From positions 1 to 33,782 of IMG/VR virus record IMGVR_UViG_3300014060_000007: a DNA stretch of 33,782 nt; one strand, 5' to 3'. Positions 10,027 through 18,309 of the stretch are shown piece after piece. The notes under the pieces are model-generated. The model made no database searches, was not told the DNA's origin, and saw only the letters and a list, made by a program, of their open reading frames with translations. Position numbers and translations under genes: made by a program. This DNA is from a virus. Position 1 is the stretch's first letter. Each line of letters opens with the position of its first letter.

Positions 10027-10797
10027 ATGAGTTTTTCAGGAAATGATAAAGTTGTATATACATGTACAGCTTTAGCAGGTACTAATAAAACTGGTAGTTT
10101 AACACCTGATGAAGACGGCTACTATTTAATGGTAGTCGGTGCCTTCAATGCTTTTAATAGTTCTAATGATTTCTATCCACTAGAACCTGCTAAGAAAATC
10201 TTTGACCAATCTAGTTCTTTCATGCGTCGCGTACTTGATGGTTCATGTAAAGGTGAGATGGGTCATCCTAAACCTGAGCCTGGTTCTACTAAACGTGATT
10301 TCATTAATCGTATCTGTTATATTGAAGAGACTAAAGTTTGTTGTCACTTCAAAAGTTTTGAATTAGTACCTTCAGTTGTTGATGGTAAATCTATTGTTGA
10401 AGTTAGAGCGTTAGTTAAACCTAGTGGTCCTATGGGTCCTGCATTAAAAGAATCACTTGAAAATAAAGATGAGAATGTTTCATTCTCTATTAGAAGTTTA
10501 ACAAATGATTATATTAACAACCAAGGTGTTTTAATAAAGAACTTAAAAACATTGATTACTTTTGATTGTGTTACAGAACCAGGTATAAATGCTGCTAAGA
10601 AATGGAACTCGCCTTCATTAGAAGCCCTTGATGAAGCTTTAGTACTTAAAGAGTACTTTGACTCTATTGAAGAAGAAAGTAATCTTATTTGTGCATCTAT
10701 GGAGTCTACAGGGCCATCTATAGCTGATATCAGAAAAGACTTAGGCTGGGATGTTCAAAGACCAGTTAATAACGCACCACTTTCTAGTGGTTGGTAA
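10027..10797 (+). CDS. Prohead maturation protease (T4 gp21 / phiKZ gp175 type)
   Basis: A 256-aa protein with the two sequence blocks typical of herpesvirus-fold prohead proteases. GEMGHP (H80) carries the catalytic histidine and VSFSIRS (residues 151-157, S152 or S154) the nucleophilic serine, separated by ~70 residues as in the family. A third acidic or histidine partner is not assigned. These enzymes cleave scaffold, capsid and packaged inner-body proteins during head maturation, usually after a small-x-Glu motif. A strong AAGGAAGG ribosome site precedes the ATG. It is the last gene of the RNAP transcript and a clear terminator follows at once. Confidence 0.85.
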   Translation: MSFSGNDKVVYTCTALAGTNKTGSLTPDEDGYYLMVVGAFNAFNSSNDFYPLEPAKKIFDQSSSFMRRVLDGSCKGEMGHPKPEPGSTKRDFINRICYIEETKVCCHFKSFELVPSVVDGKSIVEVRALVKPSGPMGPALKESLENKDENVSFSIRSLTNDYINNQGVLIKNLKTLITFDCVTEPGINAAKKWNSPSLEALDEALVLKEYFDSIEEESNLICASMESTGPSIADIRKDLGWDVQRPVNNAPLSSGW

Positions 10798-10816
10798 AAA
10801 AGAAAAAGTAAAATTG

Positions 10817-10844
10817 GTGTAGGGTATTTCCCTACACTTTTTTT
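10817..10844 (+). terminator. Rho-independent terminator after the prohead protease
   Basis: The perfect 8-bp stem GTGTAGGG / CCCTACAC with a TATTT loop is followed directly by seven T. It ends the beta'-beta-protease transcription unit. Confidence 0.9.
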
Positions 10845-10936
10845 ATTAATTTATATTTAAAAAAACAATAAACACATACCACTATAATGGTTAACGTGTA
10901 GTTAAGCTGTTTGTTTAAGTGTATAGATGCTTAAGT

Positions 10937-10985
10937 AAAAAAATACGTATTACTCATTAACTTTTGAGTACTAATTGTATTTTTT
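10937..10985 (+). promoter_or_regulatory. Structured leader / promoter region of the 149-aa gene
   Basis: Two nested inverted repeats: outer AAAAAATAC / GTATTTTTT (9 bp) and inner TACTCA / TGAGTA (6 bp), separated by a small internal loop. The left side also contains GTATTAC (10947-10953), reminiscent of the TATATTAC-like early promoter motif I recall for phiKZ. It could be a promoter plus a 5' leader hairpin, or an attenuator-like terminator about 36 nt before the gene. Which of these applies is inference. Confidence 0.35.
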
Positions 10986-11021
10986 AAATTTAATAAACGA
11001 ATAAAAAATAAAGAGGTTAAC

Positions 11022-11471
11022 ATGTCTGAATTTAATAAAGATGTAGAAGATTTATGTAAAGAAATTAAAGCGGCTTCCAAATTAAATGGTGGGACTATTG
11101 AACTACCAAAAGAAACATTTGAAAATACACTGGAATCAGCAGGATTGGATATGAAACAGTGGAACGCGATGAACAAACATCGTGATAACGTTATTTCTGC
11201 GATGTCGTTAGCTGTTGGTGAGCAGGGTCTTAACGCTATGAAGAAAGATAAAAAGCTTTCACAAGTTACCGCATCTATGCCATGTGGTAAAGATAAGATT
11301 GGGGTGACTGTTCATCGTGAAAAACAAGTGATGGATGGTAAAGGTGGTACTATGACTAAGTACGGCATGACCCAAGCTAAGTATGAAGCAAATGGTGCTT
11401 CAGGTAAGAAGGGTGAATTGAAGAAAGTTCGTGCCCATCTTTCAGAAGAAGCACTTAAAATGTTTGGGTAG
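11022..11471 (+). CDS. Unknown basic protein (149 aa), single-gene unit
   Basis: A 149-aa soluble protein rich in Lys, Gly and Met (EQGLNAMKKDKKL, MDGKGGTMTKYGMTQAKYE). No domain recognised. AGAGG lies 7 nt before the ATG. It has its own leader and its own terminator and sits alone between the head/RNAP block and the convergent tube gene. Its codons look somewhat more G+C-rich than the surrounding genes. Strong isolated expression signals suggest an abundant product, perhaps early host takeover or DNA/RNA binding given the basic character. That is speculation. Confidence 0.8.
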   Translation: MSEFNKDVEDLCKEIKAASKLNGGTIELPKETFENTLESAGLDMKQWNAMNKHRDNVISAMSLAVGEQGLNAMKKDKKLSQVTASMPCGKDKIGVTVHREKQVMDGKGGTMTKYGMTQAKYEANGASGKKGELKKVRAHLSEEALKMFG

Positions 11472-11485
11472 TATTAACCAGACTT

Positions 11486-11516
11486 AAAAAATAGGATTAA
11501 GGTCCTATTTTTTTTT
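11486..11516 (+). terminator. Rho-independent terminator after the 149-aa gene
   Basis: AAAAAATAGGA / TCCTATTTTTT (11-bp perfect stem, 6-nt loop), running into a continuous T-tract, 15 nt after the stop codon. Confidence 0.9.
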
Positions 11517-11529
11517 ATCCATAACGTAA

Positions 11530-11560
11530 AAATAGAGAACGGGGAACCCGTTCTCTATTT
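11530..11560. terminator. Bidirectional terminator between convergent genes
   Basis: A perfect 14-bp stem AAATAGAGAACGGG / CCCGTTCTCTATTT with a GAA loop. On the plus strand it is followed by ATTTACTTTTTTTTTTC, on the minus strand by TTACGTTATGG after its own T-rich arm. It ends the minus-strand sheath-tube transcript and backs up the terminator at 11486. Confidence 0.85.
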
Positions 11561-11591
11561 ATTTACTTTTTTTTTTCACTAACTAGGTAAC

Positions 11592-12470
11592 TTAAGGTGT
11601 AGTCACTTTATTAGCGACCATGGCGTTTGCTTGATCCTGTAAACCAGAATCAGCTTTAAGAACATCCTGTTGGATTTCTTGAACCATAGCAGGTATCTCT
11701 GAAGGATTAAGACCACCAAGTGTCATTTCATCAAGATAAGTTTGAGCAAGTTTATTAACACCATCACCTTCTTGGGTTAATGCAGTGAACGCAACACTTA
11801 ATTCTTGAATTTCACCAGCGGCTCTTAAATCACGACTACCAATAATTTCACCAGAAGTTTTTGGACGCATGTTTGTTGATAACCAAGCATGTACAACACG
11901 TTTAAATGTTGGATCTGGTTCAATAAACATTACAGTCATAGAACTAAAGTCAGGTAAAAGTTCAGTAGGGACTTCACCATTAGATGTCATGATATTAGGG
12001 ACCTTAGTATTAGGGTCCATAATTAAGTTAACAATCCATCCTTTTAACATTGCCTTGAAAACACCGCCATATTTTTCAGTCCAGTTAAATACAGGTTCAG
12101 AACGTTCACGTGTAACGTTTGTTGCGGTTTCTTGCATTTCACCAGCTCCACCTACAGCTTCTTCTGCATTTTCAACAGTCAAAGTTGAGTTAAGTCCTTC
12201 AATTGAATTAGGATGTAATTCAATCATTGACTTAAGTGTAGCTACCCATAAATCAGGGTTTGGTAAATATTGAAACCCTGAAGGGGCTTCAACTAGAACT
12301 GCTATTAAGTTTTTACGGATATACGCAGCATTAGATACGTAACCGTTAAGACTAGGTGTAAAACCATTTTGACCACTCTCTCGTTGTGAGACATCAACCA
12401 TGCCCTCAGCATCAAAAGATTTGCTTCCATAACCTTTTTTACCTAGAATAGTTTCTCTAAGACGTGCCAT
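11592..12470 (-). CDS. Tail tube protein (phiKZ gp30-like)
   Basis: A 292-aa protein with length and position as expected for the inner tail tube of phiKZ-like myoviruses: directly downstream of the sheath on the same strand, 24 nt apart. It contains FNWTEKYGGVFKAMLKGWIV in its middle, typical of a beta-sandwich tube domain, and an Ala/Gln/Asn-rich helical C-terminus (residues ~255-292). The start at 12470 has an AAGGAG site. The assignment rests on gene order, size and partial recall of the family; a structural comparison would settle it. Confidence 0.75.
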   Translation of the reverse strand: MARLRETILGKKGYGSKSFDAEGMVDVSQRESGQNGFTPSLNGYVSNAAYIRKNLIAVLVEAPSGFQYLPNPDLWVATLKSMIELHPNSIEGLNSTLTVENAEEAVGGAGEMQETATNVTRERSEPVFNWTEKYGGVFKAMLKGWIVNLIMDPNTKVPNIMTSNGEVPTELLPDFSSMTVMFIEPDPTFKRVVHAWLSTNMRPKTSGEIIGSRDLRAAGEIQELSVAFTALTQEGDGVNKLAQTYLDEMTLGGLNPSEIPAMVQEIQQDVLKADSGLQDQANAMVANKVTTP

Positions 12471-12494
12471 TTATTTCTCCTTTTTAAAAATAAA

Positions 12495-14627
12495 CTACCC
12501 AGCGTAATCTTCAATACGATGTGAAACAATAGTAAACGAACCAACAGTTTTCATGTTAGGTGCATACATGTGAATGTTACAAGACCAACTGTAACCACGT
12601 TGAGTATCAGCGGGAGTATAGTTAGTTTCAGGAACGATAATTACACGACCGTCAAACTTTCTTTTTACATCATTTTCAATTAAACGATTACTTCTTTCAA
12701 CGAACTGACCAGGAGTAAGACTAGAAATACCAGTTAAATCTCTCCAAGCACGTTCTGCAACCTTTTCTAACTCAACAGCAATTATCATATTGATTGCAGA
12801 GTTTAAAGGTGACGAGTCATCGTCATATGCTGTTTGAAATGCAGGGAAGAACAAAGATTGTCTGTCATATGTTTGAGCCCAAGACATACCAACTTCCCAA
12901 TCACGTTCTCTAGCGTTTACTGACTTCCAAGTAGCGTTGGTACCTTTAAACATTTTAACTTGGTTATTTGGAGTTTCATCGAAAGCTAAGTTCTCTTTCC
13001 AAATACCAGTACCAGCACCCATGTAAGCAGCACTTTTTGCACCAATTTCAACAGTAAGTGGTAATAGACCTTTATAGGTACTATTCAATAAATATCCTGA
13101 ACCAGGAATAATTAAAACACGTACAGTCGAAGTACCGTAAATTTCAGACTCAGGGTACATTCTTGCTGCAGTTCTTAATGCTGTAGCAATACTGTTCTCT
13201 TGAGAAGGAGTATTTTGTGGTAGTGAAACATCTTGTGTAGAAGCAACAACGTACAAATCCTTACGACGACCCATTGGAACAAACAATGCTTTCTTAGTTT
13301 CTAAAGTGAAACCAGTATCATAAATAACACTACAAGGATACATGAAAGAATCAAGCATTTTGTTTTCTAAGTCACCAAAGTTAAGAACCTGGTGTTGTAC
13401 GGCTAAATCAAATGTACTGAAATTCATTACACCATCATAACCACCACCTAAATAATGAGTTGTGTTTTCGTTTAAGATAACACCACCTTCACTAGGACCT
13501 ACTACGCGGACAGATTCATACGGAACGTTGTTATAATCATGACCAGAGAAGATGTTTAACATATGACGATCTTCTGGATCTGCACTAAAGTTACCATTAG
13601 TAGCTTCTTTAGCAGCCAACGTTGTTAAAATCAAATCAAGGTTAGCATCATAAACATGGATCTGTTTAATAGGTGCACCAATTTTAGGCATTCCGTTAAC
13701 AGCTTCTTGGCTGTAAGCAGGAACAACTGCTTTATCAATTGAAAGTTCTTTATCAGTACGTGGGTTAATGACACCGTCTTTAAATGTAAAATCAACAGAA
13801 CGCTCACCAAATAAAGTTTCTAATACTTTAGCACTTGATGAATTTTTAGATTTTTCAACAAATTGCAATCTGAAAAGATAAGCACGTTGTTCTTCAATGG
13901 TAATGTCATCTACAGCATTTACACTTTCAGTTGTTGGTGCTGAGAAACGAATACCTAAGTTATCACCGTATGAACCGAAATAAGCTGCTTCAAAATCCAT
14001 AATAGGATACAAGCTTGATACTTCACCCGCACTATTAGTCATGCTACCTGGACGTACAATACCTTTACCTACATTGGTATTCAATAAACGTTGCTCACCA
14101 GACTCATTAAGTCGTGGGTTACCAGATTCAAGTAGACGACCGTCATCTGCATCTAGGATAGTAGGTTTTACTGTCCATTTAATACGACAAGCTTCAACCA
14201 TTGCACCAGTAGGAATTTTAGCACCGGTATCATCTAGCTTAAATTTACCGTCAGGTCCTCTTTCATATACAGGCAACATATCGCAAGATAAGTCGGCGTA
14301 TAAACGTAAAGAAGAAGGCGGGTTAGCACCAGGTGGAACTAAACGCTGAATTAGCTGAGCATTACCAGCGGCATTATGTTCGTTAGCTAATGGTGTAGCG
14401 TGTGTAACAAATTCTGAACGATGATCAAAAGTTCTAGAACCATATGTACGCGCTAAAAAATCACCAACCCCAAGTTCTGGAGTTGTCGGACCCCTTTCAG
14501 TAAAAAGGTATGTTAAAGGTAAATGGGTTGGGATTTGCTCTGGTTCATAAACCGGAGTTCTACCACCCAAATCGTTGATCCCTCGTAAAATTGGACGAGG
14601 TGATGCGTTTCTAATGTTTAACGACAT
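12495..14627 (-). CDS. Contractile tail sheath protein (phiKZ gp29-like)
   Basis: A 710-aa protein, close to the ~695 aa of phiKZ gp29. The N-terminal region has the pattern I associate with this sheath family (LFTERGPTTPELGVGDFL, then YGSRTFDHRSEFVTHATPL and IQRLVPPGANPPSSLRL). The C-terminal part carries QTYDRQSLFFPAFQTAYDDD and a final beta-rich segment, consistent with the sheath core domain that polymerises round the tube. GAAGGAG precedes the ATG. It is transcribed divergently from the next virion genes and upstream of the tube gene. The ribosome site lies within a 12-bp palindrome (14638-14649). Confidence 0.87.
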   Translation of the reverse strand: MSLNIRNASPRPILRGINDLGGRTPVYEPEQIPTHLPLTYLFTERGPTTPELGVGDFLARTYGSRTFDHRSEFVTHATPLANEHNAAGNAQLIQRLVPPGANPPSSLRLYADLSCDMLPVYERGPDGKFKLDDTGAKIPTGAMVEACRIKWTVKPTILDADDGRLLESGNPRLNESGEQRLLNTNVGKGIVRPGSMTNSAGEVSSLYPIMDFEAAYFGSYGDNLGIRFSAPTTESVNAVDDITIEEQRAYLFRLQFVEKSKNSSSAKVLETLFGERSVDFTFKDGVINPRTDKELSIDKAVVPAYSQEAVNGMPKIGAPIKQIHVYDANLDLILTTLAAKEATNGNFSADPEDRHMLNIFSGHDYNNVPYESVRVVGPSEGGVILNENTTHYLGGGYDGVMNFSTFDLAVQHQVLNFGDLENKMLDSFMYPCSVIYDTGFTLETKKALFVPMGRRKDLYVVASTQDVSLPQNTPSQENSIATALRTAARMYPESEIYGTSTVRVLIIPGSGYLLNSTYKGLLPLTVEIGAKSAAYMGAGTGIWKENLAFDETPNNQVKMFKGTNATWKSVNARERDWEVGMSWAQTYDRQSLFFPAFQTAYDDDSSPLNSAINMIIAVELEKVAERAWRDLTGISSLTPGQFVERSNRLIENDVKRKFDGRVIIVPETNYTPADTQRGYSWSCNIHMYAPNMKTVGSFTIVSHRIEDYAG

Positions 14628-14637
14628 TTATTTTTTC

Positions 14638-14649
14638 TCCTTCGAAGGA
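14638..14649. promoter_or_regulatory. Perfect 12-bp palindrome overlapping the sheath ribosome site
   Basis: TCCTTCGAAGGA reads the same on both strands. On the minus strand its AAGGA half is part of the sheath gene's Shine-Dalgarno, so a small TCCT[TCGA]AGGA hairpin could hide it, or a dimeric protein could bind the DNA. The 228-nt divergent spacer 14628-14855 must also hold promoters for both directions, but I see no certain promoter sequence in it. Confidence 0.35.
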
Positions 14650-14855
14650 ATGTTAAATTTACCACTTATTGCTACTATAAATTGTATGCCATGGTCACAT
14701 TAATCAAGTATTCGCCAAATGGTATAGTCGAGTATTTATCGCAAAAGCGTTTTGTTAGTCTTTTAAAAGTAAACTCAGGTAATTGGTTAAATTCTTTTTT
14801 AACCTCATAGAATCCATATTCATAAATAATCATTTTTTTCAGGAGTGAAGATAAA

Positions 14856-15755
14856 ATGTATAAAACAGCATTTGAAACAATTTCATGTAGAGTTTATAAC
14901 ACGGAAGAACTTAAAAAGAAAATTAGATTGGCACAGTTAGAAGAAGGCTTAATTACTCCTGTTAGTCCTGACCTACAAAAAGGACTTGATGGTATTTTAG
15001 CTATTGATTCTTCAAATGAAGATATTCCAATTTTCTCACACCCATTACAAATGGAACTTCAGGGTAAAGAAGTTTTAATTATTGACACTAGACAATTTAT
15101 TAAAATTAATAGAGATGGCAGTAGAACAAATACTAGTCCTAACGATTATAAGTTCTTAATCTTAAGAGCACTTTTAACTAAAGAATGGATTAAAGATCCA
15201 ATCGCAATTAAAACAATGGGTGAGTTAGTTGAACAAACATTTGTTAGATGGCTTAGTGATATCATAGTTTCAAAGTTAGGATTAGATCCAAACGACCAAG
15301 CTAAAATCACAGTTATAACTTACTTCTACTGGCACTGTCTATTTGAACAAGATGAGTTGAGTGAAAGAACTAAATTAAACATTGTTAAGAAACTAAGCAA
15401 TATAACTTATGTTTCTTCTGAATATGCTATTTCAATTATGGATTCAATCCCATACATGGAAGGTATAGTAGATTATATCGAAACTATTAAAGAACTTGTT
15501 AGTAGTAAACGTAGTGATACACTTAACGTTGGTTTATTGTTAACTATGTTGTCAGGTAGTTGGTTTGGTGTTAATGCAAGAGAAATCATTGGTGTTAGTA
15601 CTGAACATCCACCTACCTTCGTTGCTATTGTTGCAATGGCTTTAGAAAGTAAAACTTATAAAAAATCATTACTAGGTAGTAAAGTTAATGATTTAGATAG
15701 AAAGGGTAGAGGAAGTGATTTCCAAAAGTCTCTTTACAATTTAATTGGAGGTTAA
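14856..15755 (+). CDS. Putative virion (tail/neck) protein, phiKZ gp28-like by position
   Basis: A 299-aa soluble protein, mixed alpha/beta at the N-terminus and mostly helical later. No enzymatic motif recognised. CAGGAG precedes the ATG by 8 nt. The stop is directly followed by the next gene's ATG (one base between), whose ribosome site GGAGG lies in the last codons here, so translation is coupled. Divergent from the sheath and at the head of a run ending in the terminase, it occupies the phiKZ gene 28 position, a virion protein gene. Confidence 0.7.
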   Translation: MYKTAFETISCRVYNTEELKKKIRLAQLEEGLITPVSPDLQKGLDGILAIDSSNEDIPIFSHPLQMELQGKEVLIIDTRQFIKINRDGSRTNTSPNDYKFLILRALLTKEWIKDPIAIKTMGELVEQTFVRWLSDIIVSKLGLDPNDQAKITVITYFYWHCLFEQDELSERTKLNIVKKLSNITYVSSEYAISIMDSIPYMEGIVDYIETIKELVSSKRSDTLNVGLLLTMLSGSWFGVNAREIIGVSTEHPPTFVAIVAMALESKTYKKSLLGSKVNDLDRKGRGSDFQKSLYNLIGG

Positions 15756-15756
15756 C

Positions 15757-18306
15757 ATGGCAAGTCTTTTGACTCAACACGCTATTGATAACGTCTGGTG
15801 TAGTAGTCAACAAGATAAACAGTTTGTATTTAGAGTTAAAAGACTCACTCCTCCTTTAGGAGTGAGGTTTAACTTTGATATAGAATGGACTAGATTGACT
15901 CTACCAGATACTATCTCTAAATACCACGTTTATCAAATTGGTCAAAACAGTACCAGTAATCTTAATCTTTTACCTGATAATAAAGTTTGGTATACTGCTG
16001 AACAAGTAATGAATGAACATAACCTTATTTTAAATATCTACGATGATAATTTTAGAAATTATCCTAAGAACATGGTTTTCTTCAGACTTACTGAAACCAG
16101 AAATCTTATTATAGCTATAAAAGAAACACCTCTTATTGCAGGGTTGGATACTTCAAATATTTATTTGAGACTTTATAGTAATGCTTATTTCAATTCTGTA
16201 AGATCAAATGAAGCTTTAGATAGAACTTATGTTGAAACTAGAGTTTTTGAAACAGATGCTGATTATGCACAATTCATGAAATCTGTTAGAGATATCCGTT
16301 TTGACTGGAAGGGACATGTCTATCTTTTTAAGAATGGTTTTTTAGTTGATGATTTAAAATTAAATGAAATGGTTGTTGGTGATCACATGGAATTAATTCA
16401 TGATACCACCATTTATCAAGTTTATGATTTTAAAATAACTGAGATAGATACATTTGATTCAGTCTTAGATAATGTTAGAAAGTATTTACTATTCAGAAGA
16501 GATCATCAAAGAGAGGTAATTGATTTTGAAGATGATATTGATGTGTGGTTTATGTGCAACGGTACTGGTATATATTATCACCGATTTGGTGCTAGTGCTT
16601 TACGAATGGTAACTCATAAAGACTATTCTATACCAACACAATCAATTGCAAATACATACATGAAAATACCTAACTGTAACAGTATAACTGAAGTTACAAT
16701 TAGAATACATGTTAGAGACTCTGGTTATTTTAGACCATTAATTCTTGAACATAATCGTTTACATGAATTAAATAAATTAGATGATGACAAAGTTATACAA
16801 GCAATGATAGGTTTAAACTCTACCTTACCAGAATGGAAAGCTACTAACCTTGAAAATAGTACGTATAACAAAATAATGAGTTCAGCCTTACCAGACATTA
16901 ACCAGGCCATGGTTGAGGATGCTTATGGTTATAATGCAGTTTCTAAATTATTTGGAGATACTCCTTTAAAACCTATAGACAATGCTGGAATGAAAGCAGT
17001 TCGTCAACCATTGGCTTTAAGACATACCTCTACTGCTACTGAGTATAGTGTAATAGGTAAGTTGATAGATTTTTATCATCACCAACAAGGCGACGTTTAT
17101 GAAGTTAATAATGAAATTACTGGGTATGTTGAGACTATATTTGGCTTGGGCGGCGATGGGTCTGGTATTCTTGTTGATATCGATAAAGTTGAGATTAGAT
17201 CCTATTCCGGCTATCGCTGTTACAAAACAGAAAGAATCGGAAGTTCGTACGACATCAACTGGGAAGAAGCGCAAGAAGGTATAGACTACCATATTGTAAA
17301 TAACCAGATACATTGGTTAATAGATCAGACTAACTTGGCAGGTCTTGTAAAATTTGATAATGAATTTCTATTTAGAACTTATTACATTACCCCACTTAAT
17401 GGAACTATGTCATTGGATGTAACATCTAATGATAATTGGAATGGGGTTATGAAAGACCAACCACTATATTTACCTCCTGGTAAATTAGAAGTGTTCTTGA
17501 ATGATCATCCAATTTTAGAAAACTTAGACTACTTTGTAGATTGGCCAAGAATTGTATTTTGTAATAAAGAATTCTTAACTACGGATAACGAACAAAAAAT
17601 AACTATCCGGTGTACTGGGTTTTGTGAACCCACAATGGTTCGTAGACCAGTAGATGAATTTGGTTTCATTGAACACGGTAGATTAAGTAGTAATAGTCGT
17701 TTTGATATTCGTGACGATAAGGTCATGAAGGTAATTGTTAATGGAAGATTATATTTAACTAATGAGTTAAGTTTTTCTGAAGACCATTATGGTGTTACAT
17801 TAGATGATGCAGTTAATGGAGCTCCCTATGTAGTTGATGAAATCATTGTACCACTTGAAGGTAATTCTTTGAAGAATACATATGACTTCAGAGATATATC
17901 TAGAGACCTTGATAAACGTATATCTGATTACATGACATTATATTGGCCTGCACCACCGATACTAGAACCTTCTATTATTGAAAGACGGTATGCTATACTA
18001 AGTCCTTTCATTAGTAGAATTCATTATGATTTAACAAGTGGTTACTTATATCCTGATTTTATTAAAACTAGATATGGTGAACATGAGATTAGATCTGTGA
18101 TTAAAGTTTATGAATGGTTGTTGGATTACGATCCAGTCAATAAAGTTATAGATGATAGATATGTGGTTATCCACCCTCATCACTTAAATACTGAGACCGA
18201 ACTAAATGTTCACCAATATACTTTCTTAAACAGAATTATAGAGTTGTACATGAATAATAGAATCGATTTAACCTCACATGTCAGAATTAAAGAAGGATGG
18301 ATTTAA
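15757..18306 (+). CDS. Putative virion protein, phiKZ gp27-like by position (849 aa)
   Basis: An 849-aa protein with many beta-strands and aromatic residues, typical of tail or baseplate-associated proteins (for example WYTAEQVMNEHNLILNIYDD near residue 80). No catalytic motif recognised. I chose ATG 15757 because GGAGG lies 8 nt before it; the frame also opens 12 nt earlier at 15745 inside the ribosome site, which is implausible. The next gene follows after 3 nt. Tail function is inferred from composition and from lying between the sheath and terminase genes. Confidence 0.72.
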   Translation: MASLLTQHAIDNVWCSSQQDKQFVFRVKRLTPPLGVRFNFDIEWTRLTLPDTISKYHVYQIGQNSTSNLNLLPDNKVWYTAEQVMNEHNLILNIYDDNFRNYPKNMVFFRLTETRNLIIAIKETPLIAGLDTSNIYLRLYSNAYFNSVRSNEALDRTYVETRVFETDADYAQFMKSVRDIRFDWKGHVYLFKNGFLVDDLKLNEMVVGDHMELIHDTTIYQVYDFKITEIDTFDSVLDNVRKYLLFRRDHQREVIDFEDDIDVWFMCNGTGIYYHRFGASALRMVTHKDYSIPTQSIANTYMKIPNCNSITEVTIRIHVRDSGYFRPLILEHNRLHELNKLDDDKVIQAMIGLNSTLPEWKATNLENSTYNKIMSSALPDINQAMVEDAYGYNAVSKLFGDTPLKPIDNAGMKAVRQPLALRHTSTATEYSVIGKLIDFYHHQQGDVYEVNNEITGYVETIFGLGGDGSGILVDIDKVEIRSYSGYRCYKTERIGSSYDINWEEAQEGIDYHIVNNQIHWLIDQTNLAGLVKFDNEFLFRTYYITPLNGTMSLDVTSNDNWNGVMKDQPLYLPPGKLEVFLNDHPILENLDYFVDWPRIVFCNKEFLTTDNEQKITIRCTGFCEPTMVRRPVDEFGFIEHGRLSSNSRFDIRDDKVMKVIVNGRLYLTNELSFSEDHYGVTLDDAVNGAPYVVDEIIVPLEGNSLKNTYDFRDISRDLDKRISDYMTLYWPAPPILEPSIIERRYAILSPFISRIHYDLTSGYLYPDFIKTRYGEHEIRSVIKVYEWLLDYDPVNKVIDDRYVVIHPHHLNTETELNVHQYTFLNRIIELYMNNRIDLTSHVRIKEGWI

Positions 18307-18309
18307 ACA

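Noticed and set aside
11869-12273. Plus-strand 134-codon open frame
   Set aside because: Antisense to the tail tube gene, with no ribosome site; the minus-strand frame fits gene order and length.
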